This document shows, one piece after another, positions 17,863-28,600 of a stretch of DNA of 64,000 nucleotides. How positions within the stretch are numbered: position 1 is the stretch's first letter; every line of letters starts with the position of its first letter. Where the stretch lies: positions 2,542,001 to 2,606,000 of the forward strand of contig OZ244794.1 of the NCBI GenBank assembly GCA_965219915.1, in the 5' to 3' direction. A program made the position numbers and the translations under genes. The notes beneath the pieces were generated by a model. It was not told the DNA's origin. It worked only from the letters and a program-made list of their open reading frames with translations, and ran no database searches. This DNA is from Bin80 sp965219915 (GTDB lineage: Bacteria > Bacteroidota > Rhodothermia > Rhodothermales > Bin80).

Positions 17863-19503
17863 CTAATTCTCCTCCTTTGGACCAAAGACATCATCTGCAA
17901 GGTGGAAGTCGTAAGGTCCGCGCGTGACTAAAGGGGTCTCATGAAAATTGTGCTCATCAGGGAGTCGACCGGTGTGCGTCCATTCCAGAGTACAGGCCCC
18001 CCAGGGATTGGCGGGCGCTTTCGGTCCCTTGAACAGCGAATACAATGCATACACAAGAATCATCAGCAACCCGACCCCAAGGATATAGGACCCAATCGTG
18101 GATACCAAGTTCAGTGCAGCGAATTCTGGGAAGTTTTCCAGTAATTCAGTGTAGTCGTGATAGCGACGTGGCATCCCCCGACTACCGAGGAAGAATTGCG
18201 TAAAGAAGGTCACATTAAAACCGACAAATACCAGTATCGCTGCGATTACTCCTGCCGTCTCATTATACATTCGCCCGGTAATCTTCGGCCACCAGTAGTG
18301 GAGCCCCCCGATCAGGCCAATGAGTGCGCCTCCCATCATCACATAATGGAAATGGGCGACAACAAAGTAGGTGTCGTGTAAATGGACATCCACGGCTAAA
18401 ACACCTACCATGATTCCTGTGAACCCACCGATTGTGAACAGAAACAGAAACATCAGTGCGTATAACATGGGTGTTCGCAGCCACACGGATCCTTTGTACA
18501 TCGTTGCAACCCAGTTGAATACCTTGATGCCCGTTGGTATGCCAATGAGGAAGGTGAGCATTGAGAAGATGATTGAAGACAGAGCACTTTGTCCGGCGAC
18601 GAACATGTGATGTCCCCAAACTAGGAATCCCAGAAATGCAATCGCAACTGAGGAAAGAGCGATAAAAGTGTAACCGGATACTTGTTGTCTGGAAAATGTC
18701 CCCATAAGATCGCTGATAATCCCCATAGCGGGCAGGATCATAATGTAGACGGCAGGATGGCTGTAGAACCAGAAGAAATGCTGGAAGAGAACAGGATCTC
18801 CACCCAGTGCCGGATCAAAGATACCAATCTGCATCAATTTCTCCAGGAACAACAGCACCATCGTGATGCCAATCACGGGCGTAGCCAAAACCTGGACAAT
18901 CCCCGTCGCATAGATCGCCCAGACAAACAGGGGCAGCCGGTTCCAGGTCATACCTGGCGCACGCATCTTATGCACGGTAACAATGAAGTTCAGCCCGGTA
19001 AAAATGGAGGCAAAGCCGGCTACGAAAACTGCTGATGTAAGCCAGAGAACTGCGTTCGATGCACCGCTTGAATACGGAGTATAAAAAGTCCAGCCCGTAT
19101 CTACATTCCCTACAAACAACCAGCCAAACACCGCCATCAGCGCACCAGCCATAAAGAGATACCAACTGGCCAGATTAAGGCGAGGAAAGGCTACATCTTT
19201 GGCTCCGATCTGTATGGGTAGTACAAAGTTTCCAAGAATTCCGGGGATAGCCGGAATAATGACCAGGAAAACCATTACCACACCATGAAGTGTGAAGATC
19301 TGATTGTATGCATCCTGACCCAGTATCGTCTCGCCAGGAGTACCGAGCTCTGTTCGGACAAACGTTGCCAGAATGCCCCCCAACAGGAAGAAAGTCCCGC
19401 AAGCTATCGCATATAGGATCCCGATACGCTTGTGATCCGTCGTGGCAAGCCATGACCAGAGCCCCTTCCTTGCACTTAAGTAGTTATGTGATCCTTCACT
19501 CAT
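17863..19503 (-). CDS. ctaD: Cytochrome c oxidase subunit I, A2 type (caa3)
   Basis: Catalytic subunit (546 aa, 12 helices) that reduces O2 at a haem-CuB centre. Key residues are visible: TTDHKRIGILY at the start, LHGVVMVF with a haem ligand His, HHMFVAGQ (CuB ligands) and HDTYFVVAHFHYVMMGG (haem ligands). The helix VI segment reads FYSHPAVYIMILPAMG, with the YS pair and no Glu, which marks the A2 subfamily defined on the Rhodothermus marinus caa3 enzyme. It lies in the operon directly after ctaC (3-bp gap). Confidence 0.96.
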   Translation of the reverse strand: MSEGSHNYLSARKGLWSWLATTDHKRIGILYAIACGTFFLLGGILATFVRTELGTPGETILGQDAYNQIFTLHGVVMVFLVIIPAIPGILGNFVLPIQIGAKDVAFPRLNLASWYLFMAGALMAVFGWLFVGNVDTGWTFYTPYSSGASNAVLWLTSAVFVAGFASIFTGLNFIVTVHKMRAPGMTWNRLPLFVWAIYATGIVQVLATPVIGITMVLLFLEKLMQIGIFDPALGGDPVLFQHFFWFYSHPAVYIMILPAMGIISDLMGTFSRQQVSGYTFIALSSVAIAFLGFLVWGHHMFVAGQSALSSIIFSMLTFLIGIPTGIKVFNWVATMYKGSVWLRTPMLYALMFLFLFTIGGFTGIMVGVLAVDVHLHDTYFVVAHFHYVMMGGALIGLIGGLHYWWPKITGRMYNETAGVIAAILVFVGFNVTFFTQFFLGSRGMPRRYHDYTELLENFPEFAALNLVSTIGSYILGVGLLMILVYALYSLFKGPKAPANPWGACTLEWTHTGRLPDEHNFHETPLVTRGPYDFHLADDVFGPKEEN

Positions 19504-19506
19504 CGC

Positions 19507-20445
19507 CTACTGCTGCTCTTTAATGAATTCCACAAGCGCATCAATTTCCTCGGTAGACAAGGTCGCGGCGTATTGTGGGGGCATGACGGGCAAAAAACCT
19601 TCGACAACCTGTTGTGCGGGATTGACGATGGACATGCGGAGATAGTTGTCGTCGGCCACCGCACTCGTTCCATCCGTGAAATTTCGCGTGCTGCCTGCCA
19701 ATCCGAGAAAGCTCGGCCCGATCGGGGTAGTTCCATCTAGTGAGTGGCAGGGCATGCAACCCTGTTGTTGGTAGATACGCTCACCCCGCTCTGCAGGGGT
19801 CAAAGATGCATCATCCATATTCTCTGCAAGCCAACTATCAAAGTCATCCTGAGATTGCACAACAACACTTGCATACATGTCTGAATGCGCAGTGCCACAG
19901 TACTCTGCACAGACAATGTTGAACGTGTCTACCCTTGTGGCCTCAAACCAGACGTAGGAATAGCGTCCCTGAAGCACATCTGCCTTGACACGAAAAGCAG
20001 GCACAAAAAAGCTGTGAATCACATCCTCGCTGGACATGCGAAGCTTCACCGGTCGATTCACAGGAACATGCAGGTCGGTGGAAACCGCCCCGTTTGGGTA
20101 AGTGAATGACCAGCTCCACTTACGTGCGGTTACATTGATCTCATAGGAGTTTGGAGGAGCAATACCAAGCTCAAGAAACACCCGAAATCCCCATACAAAG
20201 ACTACCGCTACGAGTATTGACGGGATTGCGATCCAGGAAGCTTCGACAAGTTTACTCTCCCGGACCGGCTGAGGACGATCGTTTTTACTGCGCCGGCGAT
20301 AGCGCCAGGCAAATGAAACCATCGCTCCCATGACCCCCACGAATATAATGGCACTCGTGACCAATATGAAATAGAACAACGCATCCACATCTCCTGCAAC
20401 TGTGGATGCGGGTTCTGGAAGCCAAATTGAGCCCTGTTCATTCAT
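19507..20445 (-). CDS. ctaC: Cytochrome c oxidase subunit II fused to cytochrome c (caa3)
   Basis: 312 residues. Two N-terminal membrane helices (about 20-45 and 66-91) lead to the periplasmic CuA cupredoxin domain with CAEYCGTAHSDM (about 183-194). A C-terminal cytochrome c domain has CMPCH (about 230) and the axial Met in PVMPPQY. This is the caa3 signature: electrons enter through the fused c haem and pass to CuA. Its start overlaps the SCO gene by 4 bp (ATGA), implying translational coupling. Confidence 0.95.
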   Translation of the reverse strand: MNEQGSIWLPEPASTVAGDVDALFYFILVTSAIIFVGVMGAMVSFAWRYRRRSKNDRPQPVRESKLVEASWIAIPSILVAVVFVWGFRVFLELGIAPPNSYEINVTARKWSWSFTYPNGAVSTDLHVPVNRPVKLRMSSEDVIHSFFVPAFRVKADVLQGRYSYVWFEATRVDTFNIVCAEYCGTAHSDMYASVVVQSQDDFDSWLAENMDDASLTPAERGERIYQQQGCMPCHSLDGTTPIGPSFLGLAGSTRNFTDGTSAVADDNYLRMSIVNPAQQVVEGFLPVMPPQYAATLSTEEIDALVEFIKEQQ

Positions 20446-21245
20446 GCGCGCGAAGATTCTTTAGTATCCCTCAACCACAGAAGGCTGAGCGCTGCAATCA
20501 ACACAAGCGCAGTGATCCCACCTCCGACCTGCATGGCCCGCCGGGCGGCTAGCACGTATGAATTGGACGTGGGATCAAACTGGAAACAGTATAGAAAAGC
20601 CCGGTCCAGCAGATTGCCAACCGTACCGTTTGAAGCTTCAACAATGGCTGCACGCAGATCACGCCCTCTAGGGGCAAGGTCGGGCAGATAGCGGGTGATA
20701 ATCCCCGTCTCGCTAAGAACGATAACGGCGGCGGGATGCGCATACTCGCTCTGATCTTCAACCCATTTGAACATGAAGCCCGTCGCTTCGGTCAGTGCAC
20801 CAATAGATGACTCACTGCCAGTCAGAAACCTCCATTCGGCATCTTCGTGATCAATACGCCGCAGATATCGGGCACGCTGTTCAGCAGCGCGCTCCGGGGT
20901 ATCCTCCGGACTGAATGAGACGGTAATCATCTCATATGCTTCCCCCGGAGCCCATGGTACATCCTCCAGGCTCCGGGTAACGCCATCCAAGAGTAAACTG
21001 CACAGCATGGGGCAGGTGTGATAAACAAATGTCAGCACTACAGGACGCCCCTGATTGAAATAGTCACGCAGATGGACCTGCTCACCTGTGGAGTTTACGA
21101 ACGCGAGATCAAGCGGAATCTGGTCTCCCAGCCGAGGAACAAGCCCAACGCCTTCGTAAGCGATACTGGCCTGCTCCGTCAACTGTGCATACACTGGTAT
21201 CGTGCAGGCGCAAAGAGCAAGTATGGCAATGTATCCTTTGAGCAT
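20442..21245 (-). CDS. SCO1/SenC-type copper chaperone
   Basis: 267 residues with a Sec signal (about 1-20), a thioredoxin-like fold, and a C-terminal membrane anchor (about 238-256). The copper-binding CxxxC is in YHTCPMLCSLL (about 77-81) and the conserved His in YAHPAAVIVLS. SCO proteins deliver copper to the CuA site of subunit II and act as thiol reductants in the periplasm. Placement immediately upstream of ctaC, with a 4-bp overlap, supports that role. A C-terminal anchor in addition to the N-terminal signal is common in this family in Bacteroidota. Confidence 0.93.
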   Translation of the reverse strand: MLKGYIAILALCACTIPVYAQLTEQASIAYEGVGLVPRLGDQIPLDLAFVNSTGEQVHLRDYFNQGRPVVLTFVYHTCPMLCSLLLDGVTRSLEDVPWAPGEAYEMITVSFSPEDTPERAAEQRARYLRRIDHEDAEWRFLTGSESSIGALTEATGFMFKWVEDQSEYAHPAAVIVLSETGIITRYLPDLAPRGRDLRAAIVEASNGTVGNLLDRAFLYCFQFDPTSNSYVLAARRAMQVGGGITALVLIAALSLLWLRDTKESSRA

Positions 21246-21273
21246 TCAAGTCTGCCTAGTGAGGCATGACTAA

Positions 21274-21639
21274 TTATTCTCCTATATTGTTGTTGAGCAT
21301 TTCCCCGGAAATACGCGCGTCTGGCGGAAACTCTTCAGAGAGTTTTAGAATAGCTTGTTCCACTGGAATCCGCACAGCTCCGCCTGCCAGTACCTCATAA
21401 CGATTAAGTTGCTGCTGACCTGCGATCCTCAACCGTTCCAAGTCGGGGTACGATGCTTCAGCGGCCGCCCTCCTACCGGTCAGATCTGCTTCATTCTTAA
21501 ACCAATAAGATGCCCCCCAAACCAGTCCGCCCAGGAGAATTAGCAGGATCAGAACAAAGGTCAGAATCGGGGACGCATCTACCGATTCAAGCTCAACCGA
21601 AGGTAGATCCGGAGCACCAGTCTCAGATCCAATAGTCAT
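21274..21639 (-). CDS. Small single-helix membrane protein in ACIII-caa3 operon
   Basis: 121 residues. After a polar N-tail one membrane helix (about 26-47, LTFVLILLILLGGLVWGASYW) precedes a charged domain with DLERLRIAGQQQLNRYEVL and AVRIPVEQAILKLSEEF. The end (PVEQAILKLSEE) resembles the short conserved tail of proteins found beside ACIII or oxidase genes in Bacteroidota. It sits between actF (10 bp) and SCO (28 bp). It may be an accessory subunit or a linker between ACIII and the oxidase, but I do not recognise a defined family. Confidence 0.75.
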   Translation of the reverse strand: MTIGSETGAPDLPSVELESVDASPILTFVLILLILLGGLVWGASYWFKNEADLTGRRAAAEASYPDLERLRIAGQQQLNRYEVLAGGAVRIPVEQAILKLSEEFPPDARISGEMLNNNIGE

Positions 21640-21649
21640 AGCTTTTCAA

Positions 21650-22921
21650 TTATGCGTTTTCGAAGCGCAGTGACTTTTCGAGTTGAGGATCGCCCTCACA
21701 GACGATGGCATGTCGGCTAAGCCTCCACAAGAAGCCTGCTACGAATACGCAGGTGAGACCGATCCAGCAACTAATGTCCAGCCAGTGAAGCTGTGCATGG
21801 TTAATGTGCAATACTGGCATGGCCTGCCAATGAATATCAAACCATTGCATGGCAAGAAGCCATACCGCCATAACGGCAAGTGGAATGGAGTAACGCTTCA
21901 TCGCCCGGGGCAAGAGGATCAGGAATGGAAGGATGAAGTGTCCAAACAGCAGTATGCCACTATGCGTCTCCCAACCATGCTCTAGACGATGCTTAAACCA
22001 GGCCGTCTCCTCTGGAATTCCACCATACCAATAAAGCATATACTGACTGAATGCGATATAAGCCCAAAAGACCACGAACCCAAACATGAGTTTGCCCAGG
22101 TCATGATAATGCTCGGCCGTTACCACTCCGCGCAGCATACCTGCCCGCTGCAGCCCGATAACACAAAGTGCCGTGAAGCAAAATGCCGCCATAAAAGCAC
22201 CCGCAAAAAAGTAGACGCCAAATATGGTCGAGAACCAGTGTGGATCCAACGTCATAAGTATATCAAATCCCGCGAAAGCAGTCGTCAATGCACAAACTGG
22301 CAACCCCCAGGCACTCAAATGGCGCAGTCTGGCCGAAATGCTGGGATCACCGGTTACATCCTGGAGAATGGACAATCTCCACAGGCGTGAAGAAATGAAG
22401 GTCCATGCCAAAAAGTAGAACCCAATCCGAATCAGAAAAAACGGAATGTTGAGATAGGCAACCTTACCCGCTAGAATCTCGTCATAGTAATTGCTGGTCG
22501 GGTCATCCAAGCCTTCGGCCGTCCAGTGATGGTATGGTCCATGGGCATCAAAAACACTTACCAGAATAGGAATGAACAGTATGATCAAGAGGGGGAAGGA
22601 AACAACCACCGCCTCTGGGATGCGCCTTAGAGCAACAATCCATTCTGCGCGGACTAGGTGCTTGATCAAAACGATAAACATGCACCCCAATGCGAGTGAA
22701 AGACAGAAGGTCCATCCGATTAAGTAGGAGAAGTAAAACTGCTCAAGGAACATCTCACTTGTTCCAACAACAATACTCACAGCAACCGCTGCCACGCCAA
22801 CCAATCCCGGAATGATATAACTGCGGCTTCCACCAGTAAATGGATACCTGTCACTCTTGGTAGGGGCCAAGGGATCAACAAGCTTCATCAAGAGCGAGCT
22901 GCCTCGCAGCGAATCACGCAT
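21650..22921 (-). CDS. actF: Alternative Complex III subunit ActF (NrfD-like)
   Basis: 423-residue integral membrane protein with about ten helices, homologous to ActC/NrfD. Conserved ACIII features are visible: FSYLIGWTFCLSLALGCMF, FDAHGPYHHWTAEG, LTLDPHWFSTIFGVYFFAGA and HYHDLGKLMFGFVVFWAYI. In the known structures ActF, with ActC, forms the membrane part of quinol:cytochrome c oxidoreductase. It is positioned 12 bp after actE. Confidence 0.93.
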   Translation of the reverse strand: MRDSLRGSSLLMKLVDPLAPTKSDRYPFTGGSRSYIIPGLVGVAAVAVSIVVGTSEMFLEQFYFSYLIGWTFCLSLALGCMFIVLIKHLVRAEWIVALRRIPEAVVVSFPLLIILFIPILVSVFDAHGPYHHWTAEGLDDPTSNYYDEILAGKVAYLNIPFFLIRIGFYFLAWTFISSRLWRLSILQDVTGDPSISARLRHLSAWGLPVCALTTAFAGFDILMTLDPHWFSTIFGVYFFAGAFMAAFCFTALCVIGLQRAGMLRGVVTAEHYHDLGKLMFGFVVFWAYIAFSQYMLYWYGGIPEETAWFKHRLEHGWETHSGILLFGHFILPFLILLPRAMKRYSIPLAVMAVWLLAMQWFDIHWQAMPVLHINHAQLHWLDISCWIGLTCVFVAGFLWRLSRHAIVCEGDPQLEKSLRFENA

Positions 22922-22933
22922 AGATCCAGTATA

Positions 22934-23542
22934 TCAGGGCGAATTCTGAAGATTAGTTTGCTCGTCAGCCGGAATGTCCTCGACAGTCGCGTTCTGGCTG
23001 CGCTGCAGTGCGCGTACGTAGGCTACAATAGCCCAGCGATCAGCAACAGGTATTTGCTGAGCGTAGCCCGGCATCGTCCGAATACCGTTTGCAATAACTT
23101 CGTAAAGGTAACCATCCTCTATTGCGCGCAAGCGGTCATCATGGTATCCGATGGGCGCGAACCCATACCCACCTGACATCACGATGCCTTGCCCATCCCC
23201 AGCAATACCGTGACAGACAGCACAATAAATGTCGTATCGTTCGCGGCCACGATTGGCGAACTCGACTGTGTATTCAACCGGCATTACCTGTACATAGCTG
23301 CCATCCGCATTACGACCCGTGTGAAACTGTGCATCCTCACGAAGCATCCCACGGGCCACCGTTCCCGCTACAGGTGGACGCATCGCACGGCCGTCCGCGA
23401 AAAACGGATTGGCCTCCTGTGCTTCAAACCGCTCCATTTCATCCATATTCGGATTGATATGAATAGGCGGATCCTCCTTTAGCGTGCCGCGACAACCGCT
23501 GAGCACCACCGTTACACCGAGTAAGAAAAATATTTTTTTCAT
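22934..23542 (-). CDS. actE: Alternative Complex III subunit ActE (monohaem cytochrome c lipoprotein)
   Basis: About 202 residues from the ATG at 23542. A longer frame begins at 23578, but the start MKKIFFLLGVTVVLSGC gives a proper lipoprotein signal (lipobox LSGC) and sits 1 bp from the actD stop. The single haem motif is CAVCHGIAGDGQG, and RTMPGYAQQIP carries the likely axial Met. ActE is the peripheral c-type cytochrome that relays electrons out of the complex in the periplasm. Confidence 0.93.
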   Translation of the reverse strand: MKKIFFLLGVTVVLSGCRGTLKEDPPIHINPNMDEMERFEAQEANPFFADGRAMRPPVAGTVARGMLREDAQFHTGRNADGSYVQVMPVEYTVEFANRGRERYDIYCAVCHGIAGDGQGIVMSGGYGFAPIGYHDDRLRAIEDGYLYEVIANGIRTMPGYAQQIPVADRWAIVAYVRALQRSQNATVEDIPADEQTNLQNSP

Positions 23543-23543
23543 A

Positions 23544-24158
23544 CTAGGCCTTGTGCAGCTCTGAGTATCCATGATCATGAATTACTTCAACCGCCTTTGC
23601 ACCTGCCTCCCGTAGCATTGATTCCGTTTCCTCCAGGTCAAAGTTTTTATCGCTCGCTGCGATATGAAGGAAGAACGCATCATCCGATGCCCGGGTGAAT
23701 GCACGGGAGTAGAAAAGCGGGTTATACGGTCGGGGCAGACCGTTCAACAGAAACATTCCACCCACGGCAAAGAGTGCCGACAACAATACCGTAAGCTCAA
23801 ACATAATTGGGATGGATGGCTCAATCGCAAAGAAAGGCTTACCGCTGATGTTAAGGGGGTAATCCACCGCTGATGTCCACCATTGAAGCCATGTAGCAAG
23901 CCCTAACCCGCAAAGACCTCCAATTAATGTGATGTATCCCACCTTGGACTGTCCAAGACCCATTGCACGATCCATCCCGTGGATGGGAAAAGGCGTGTGC
24001 GTATCAAAGTGCCGATAGCCTGCCCCATGCACCTTGCGTGCCGCATCAATAAGCATGCCCGGGTTGGAATACTCCGCCAGCAAACCATAGACGCCATCCG
24101 CCGTACTCTCGTAGACCCCCATGGTCGCCTTAATCTGCTGGATAATCTTCTTTAACAT
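23544..24158 (-). CDS. actD: Alternative Complex III subunit ActD
   Basis: 204 residues, matching the DUF3341 family. A cytoplasmic N-terminal part contains GYRHFDTHTPFPIHGMDRAMG (21 residues with its first Gly), the hallmark of ActD. Two membrane helices follow (about 79-97 and 121-142), with PLPRPYNPLF-like sequence GLPRPYNPLFYS after them. The C-terminal tail is a small alpha/beta domain. It lies between actC (12 bp) and actE. Its precise contribution to quinol oxidation is unknown; it is a structural subunit in solved complexes. Confidence 0.92.
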   Translation of the reverse strand: MLKKIIQQIKATMGVYESTADGVYGLLAEYSNPGMLIDAARKVHGAGYRHFDTHTPFPIHGMDRAMGLGQSKVGYITLIGGLCGLGLATWLQWWTSAVDYPLNISGKPFFAIEPSIPIMFELTVLLSALFAVGGMFLLNGLPRPYNPLFYSRAFTRASDDAFFLHIAASDKNFDLEETESMLREAGAKAVEVIHDHGYSELHKA

Positions 24159-24170
24159 CGTGATCTCAGC

Positions 24171-25577
24171 TTAATGCTCTTCGGATTCATCCTTGTGATA
24201 AAAATGCGGATCACTTTCCGGGAGTACCATTTTTACTTCTGCTATTGCCACCATCGGCAAATAACGAAGGAAAATGAGGAATAATGTCAAGAACAAGCCA
24301 AACGATCCGGCAAGAGTTAGCACATCTACGATAGTTGGATTGAAATAATCCCAGCTACTCGGCAGGAAATCCCGATGCAGACTGATGACGGTTATAACGA
24401 ACCGCTCAAACCACATACCAATGTTAACAACGATTGAGGTTATGAAAAGGAACGGAATGCTGCGCCGGAGTCGCTTGATCCAGAAAAACTGGGGAAAAAG
24501 CAGGTTGCAGGACATCATCGTCCAGTAGGCCCAGGCGTACGGGCCTGTCGCTCGATTCAGGAACGCATACTGCTCGTACTCAACTTGAGAATACCAGGCA
24601 ATAAAGAACTCGGTGATGTATGCGAAGCCCACCATCGTTCCTGTCAGCAATATGATGATGGCCATCTTTTCCAGATGATCCATCGTGATGATGTTCTGGA
24701 TCCCATAGATCTTTCTGGCTAGAATCAGCAGTGTCATCACCATGGCAAACCCCGAGAAAATTGCACCGGCAACGAAGTACGGCGGAAATATGGTAGTATG
24801 CCAGCCGGGTATGATGCTGATAGCGAAGTCAAAGGACACTACAGAGTGCACACTCAGGACCAAGGGAGTCGCAAGCGCAGCCAGGAGCAGATAGGTCTTT
24901 TCATAGTTGCGCCAATGTCGGTTCGCACCCGTCCAACCCAAGGCAAAGAAACCTGTGACTCGACGGCGTAGCGCATTGCGCGCTCTGTCGCGCAGCGTCG
25001 CCAAGTCAGGGACCAGGCCGACATACCAGAAAATGAGCGATACGATGAAATAAACACTGACCGCAAACACATCCCAGAGCAGTGGACTCTTGAACTGCGG
25101 CCACATTTCCATTTGATTCGGGATCGGCAGTGTCCAATAAATGACCCAAATCCGACCCACGTGAATCGTAGGAAAGAGTAATGCACAGATGACGGCAAAA
25201 AGCGTCATGGCTTCCGCACTTCGGTTAATCGCCGTGCGCCACTTCTGCCGGAAGAGGAACAGGATTGCAGAAATCAGCGTCCCTGCGTGCCCGATACCGA
25301 CCCAGAACACGAAGTTCACGATTGGCCAACCCCAGCCCACCGGATTGTTGTTGCCCCAGACACCAATCCCATTCCATACGAGATAGGCGATCATGATGAG
25401 CAGAATACAAAGTAGTGTTGAGGACACGGCAATGGCCATGTACCACGCGGAAGGCGGACGCTTTTCCGTATGGTAGGACACCAACTGGGTTATATCATGG
25501 AACCCAAGGTTCCCCGTCACAAGTGGGGGATCCGCTCCTGCGGGCAGTGTTACAGTCTTGTCAGTAGATGAAGCCAC
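24171..25577 (-). CDS. actC: Alternative Complex III subunit ActC (NrfD-like)
   Basis: 468-residue polytopic membrane protein with about ten helices, of the NrfD/PsrC family. It has PVGWGWPIVNFVFWVGIGHA, LFPTIHVGRIWVIYW and FAWYSQ-like FIAWYSQVEYEQYAF, segments conserved in ACIII. ActC is thought to hold the quinol-binding site next to the iron-sulphur subunit ActB and to take part in proton translocation. It lies 25 bp after actB. Confidence 0.94.
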   Translation of the reverse strand: MASSTDKTVTLPAGADPPLVTGNLGFHDITQLVSYHTEKRPPSAWYMAIAVSSTLLCILLIMIAYLVWNGIGVWGNNNPVGWGWPIVNFVFWVGIGHAGTLISAILFLFRQKWRTAINRSAEAMTLFAVICALLFPTIHVGRIWVIYWTLPIPNQMEMWPQFKSPLLWDVFAVSVYFIVSLIFWYVGLVPDLATLRDRARNALRRRVTGFFALGWTGANRHWRNYEKTYLLLAALATPLVLSVHSVVSFDFAISIIPGWHTTIFPPYFVAGAIFSGFAMVMTLLILARKIYGIQNIITMDHLEKMAIIILLTGTMVGFAYITEFFIAWYSQVEYEQYAFLNRATGPYAWAYWTMMSCNLLFPQFFWIKRLRRSIPFLFITSIVVNIGMWFERFVITVISLHRDFLPSSWDYFNPTIVDVLTLAGSFGLFLTLFLIFLRYLPMVAIAEVKMVLPESDPHFYHKDESEEH

Positions 25578-25602
25578 TTCACAATCGGATAGTTACTCTC
25601 CC

Positions 25603-28600
25603 TTAGGTCTGTCCTGCAGACTCCAAGGCATTGTTCGGGTTACGTACTCGTGCCAAGTAGGAAACCCTCGGCTTAATATTCAGCTCAGCCAGCAACTTAT
25701 AGCTGCGTGCGTTTCGTGTAGCCTGACTGACCTGGCTTTGCTCATCATTGAGATCGCCAAACGTAATGGCCTCAGCCGGACAAGCCTGCTGGCAAGCCGT
25801 GGCGACCTCGTCTCGTTGCAGTGCGCGTTTTTCCAGACCAGCCCGTTTCTGTGCGCCGCGAATCCGCTGAATACAGAATGAGCATTTTTCCATCACGCCC
25901 CTGAACCGAATAGACACATTGGGATTCTGCGCCATCTGAACTGTTTCAGGGATCGTCTTTGACCAGTTGTAGAAATTATACCGGCGAACCTTGTAGGGGC
26001 AGTTGTTGGCGCAGTAGCGAGTGCCAATACACCGGTTATAGATCATCTGATTCGTACCATCCGGCGAGTGCACAGTGGCTGCAACCGGGCACACGGACTC
26101 ACAGGGTGCATTTTCGCAATGCTGGCAGGGCATTGGCTGTACGGCGATCTTCGGATCCGCATCTAGCTCGTCTCCACCCTCGGTCACAAAGTACCGATCC
26201 ACACGCAGCCAGTGCAATTCACGTCCATGGCCGATTTCGTTTTTGCCAACCACCTGGATATTGTTTTCTGCCTGACAGGCTACGATGCAGGCATTGCAGC
26301 CGGTACAGGCATTCAGATCAATGACCATACCCCACTGGTTCTGCCAGTAATCACTGTCCCGGAAAGACGCAGCTTTGGACGGATGTCGATCCTTCCAAAG
26401 CTCAGGATAGTCCTGAAAATCAGTTTTCACATCTGAGCCCGGAGTGGGCACTTCGCCTTGGAGAGCAAATGCGGGATCCTCTCTGTATTCGTCCAGCGTG
26501 GCCATACGTATGATCGGACGGGCTTCCGTGTCCAGAATACCGTGATCCTGTGTCGTAACGACCGTCCATTTACGGCCGGTCTTGGTCAGCTCTACACCGG
26601 GAATCACCGGGTTTGCAAGTAGGTCCCTGAGCAAAGAAACATTGGTTCCAACACCGGTTGCCAGTGTGCCTCGCGCGTATATGTCAGTTTCGTCGTCCTT
26701 GTCCCAGAACGGTGTGTCCCGTTCGGGGCGAGTCGTGGAGATGTCACGTCCATAGCCCAGCGTTACACTTACTGTATCGTCGGCATGTCCAGGCAGAATC
26801 CAAACGGGTAATTCAATCACCTGATCGTTGGCTGCAAGTGTCACTACATCCGAGTAATAACGTCCTTTGGAGTAGTCACAGCTAAGCTCTAGATCCTCCG
26901 CAGTCTTTGGGCTTATGACTGCCACATTATCCCAGACAATCTTTGTGACCGGATCAGGAAGTTCCTGGCACCAGGCATTATTGGCAAAACTGCCATCCAG
27001 AACCGTTGGATCCAGTCTGAGCACGAGCTCCAGACCTGTATTTGGCCCCTGAAGCTCCCCACTGAAGGAAAGTACCACGGGGGTTGCAGAGGGATAACCA
27101 GTGCCCTCTAGATAGCCGTCATGCAATACACGGCGCCACGCGGTTTCAAAATCTTCGTCGGACAGAACCGACCCCCATGTCTCACGAACCAGGTCGTATC
27201 CTCGCTGGAATTGCCCACTGCCAACCACCGCCAAAATCTCTATTTCGCTCCTTGCATCTTCGTACAGCGGTGCAATGAGTGGTTGAACCGAGGTCAGCGT
27301 TCCGTCCTGGGTGCGGCCATCGCCCCAGGATTCCAAATAGTGCGCCACAGGGATATGCCAGGTGCTCGCTCTGGCAGTCTCATCAACGTGCAGCCCAACA
27401 TGTATGGTGTCGCTCACCCGCTCTAGTGCTCCGCGAAAATCAAGTGCCTGTGGTGCATCGTAAACGGGATTTACACCAAGCATGAGTAGAACATCAACGC
27501 GGCCTGCACGCATTTCTTCCACAAGTGCAGGGAGAGCCTGTGATTGAGCCGCCTGCGCGGTCATTCCCGTATCCAACAATGTAACAGTATTCCCGACAGC
27601 CCCTAATGCATGGTTTATAAGCGCACAGAGTGCATGCACTTCGGCGGGCTGCGATTCGCCGGCAATCACGACACAGTTGCCAGCTGCCCCTTGAAGGTCA
27701 GTGGCAATGGCTGATGCAAAGGCATCCGGGGTTGCCCCATCATATACACCCAATGCTGTGGCAAGCTGACTGGCCACCTGAGACACGGCATCAGCGCGCA
27801 TGCGTCTGCGGTGATCCGCCATAATACCTGTGACGCTGTATGTGCTTTCTGCGACGTACAGCCGACTCATTCGGTCCTGTGCGCCGTTAAGCTTACGTCC
27901 CCGAGCGAAGGAGTGGGTATCGAGATTGCTATTTTTCGCATAGGGCCCCAGGAAATCCGCATCCAGACTGACAATCACATCCGCGCTCTCGAAATCATAT
28001 GCTGCCTGCAGTGGCTGACCATAAGCCATTTGAAGCCCCATGAGTTCCGAATCATCACCTTCAGAGCGATAATCGACCCACAGCGTGTCAGGAAACTTGT
28101 TCTCTAATTGTGCACGCAGCCGTGCACGTGTCGGAGAATTATCTGGCGCTGCAAGTACAGCCACTCGACGGACCCCCGTCTGCAGCCTTTGACACAGCGA
28201 CAGGAAGTCCTCCCAGTTTGCCGGGGTACCTGTACGCAGCGTGCGCTTCGAGCGGTCGGGATCATAGAGCTGAAGCAGGGAAGCCTGCTCAAACACCCCA
28301 GACGCCCCCGACGCATTTGGATGCTGGCTATTCCCTTCAATCTTCACCGGGCGACCGTCATAGCTTTTTACTACCAGCGGCCGTGCTGTCCCTCGAAAGT
28401 TCATTGCCGTGGCGTACTGCAGTGGGACGCCCGGTATGGTTTCTTCCGGTCGATCTGCAAACGGCATGATATGCTCTACCGGGCGGCGGCAGGCCGCCAG
28501 ACCAGCCATCGCCATGGAAGCTCCCAGTAGTTGCATGAATTGGCGGCGGCTGCTGCCAGAGGGGGCATCACTCGCGCCAGGGAAGAATTCCTCAGAGACG

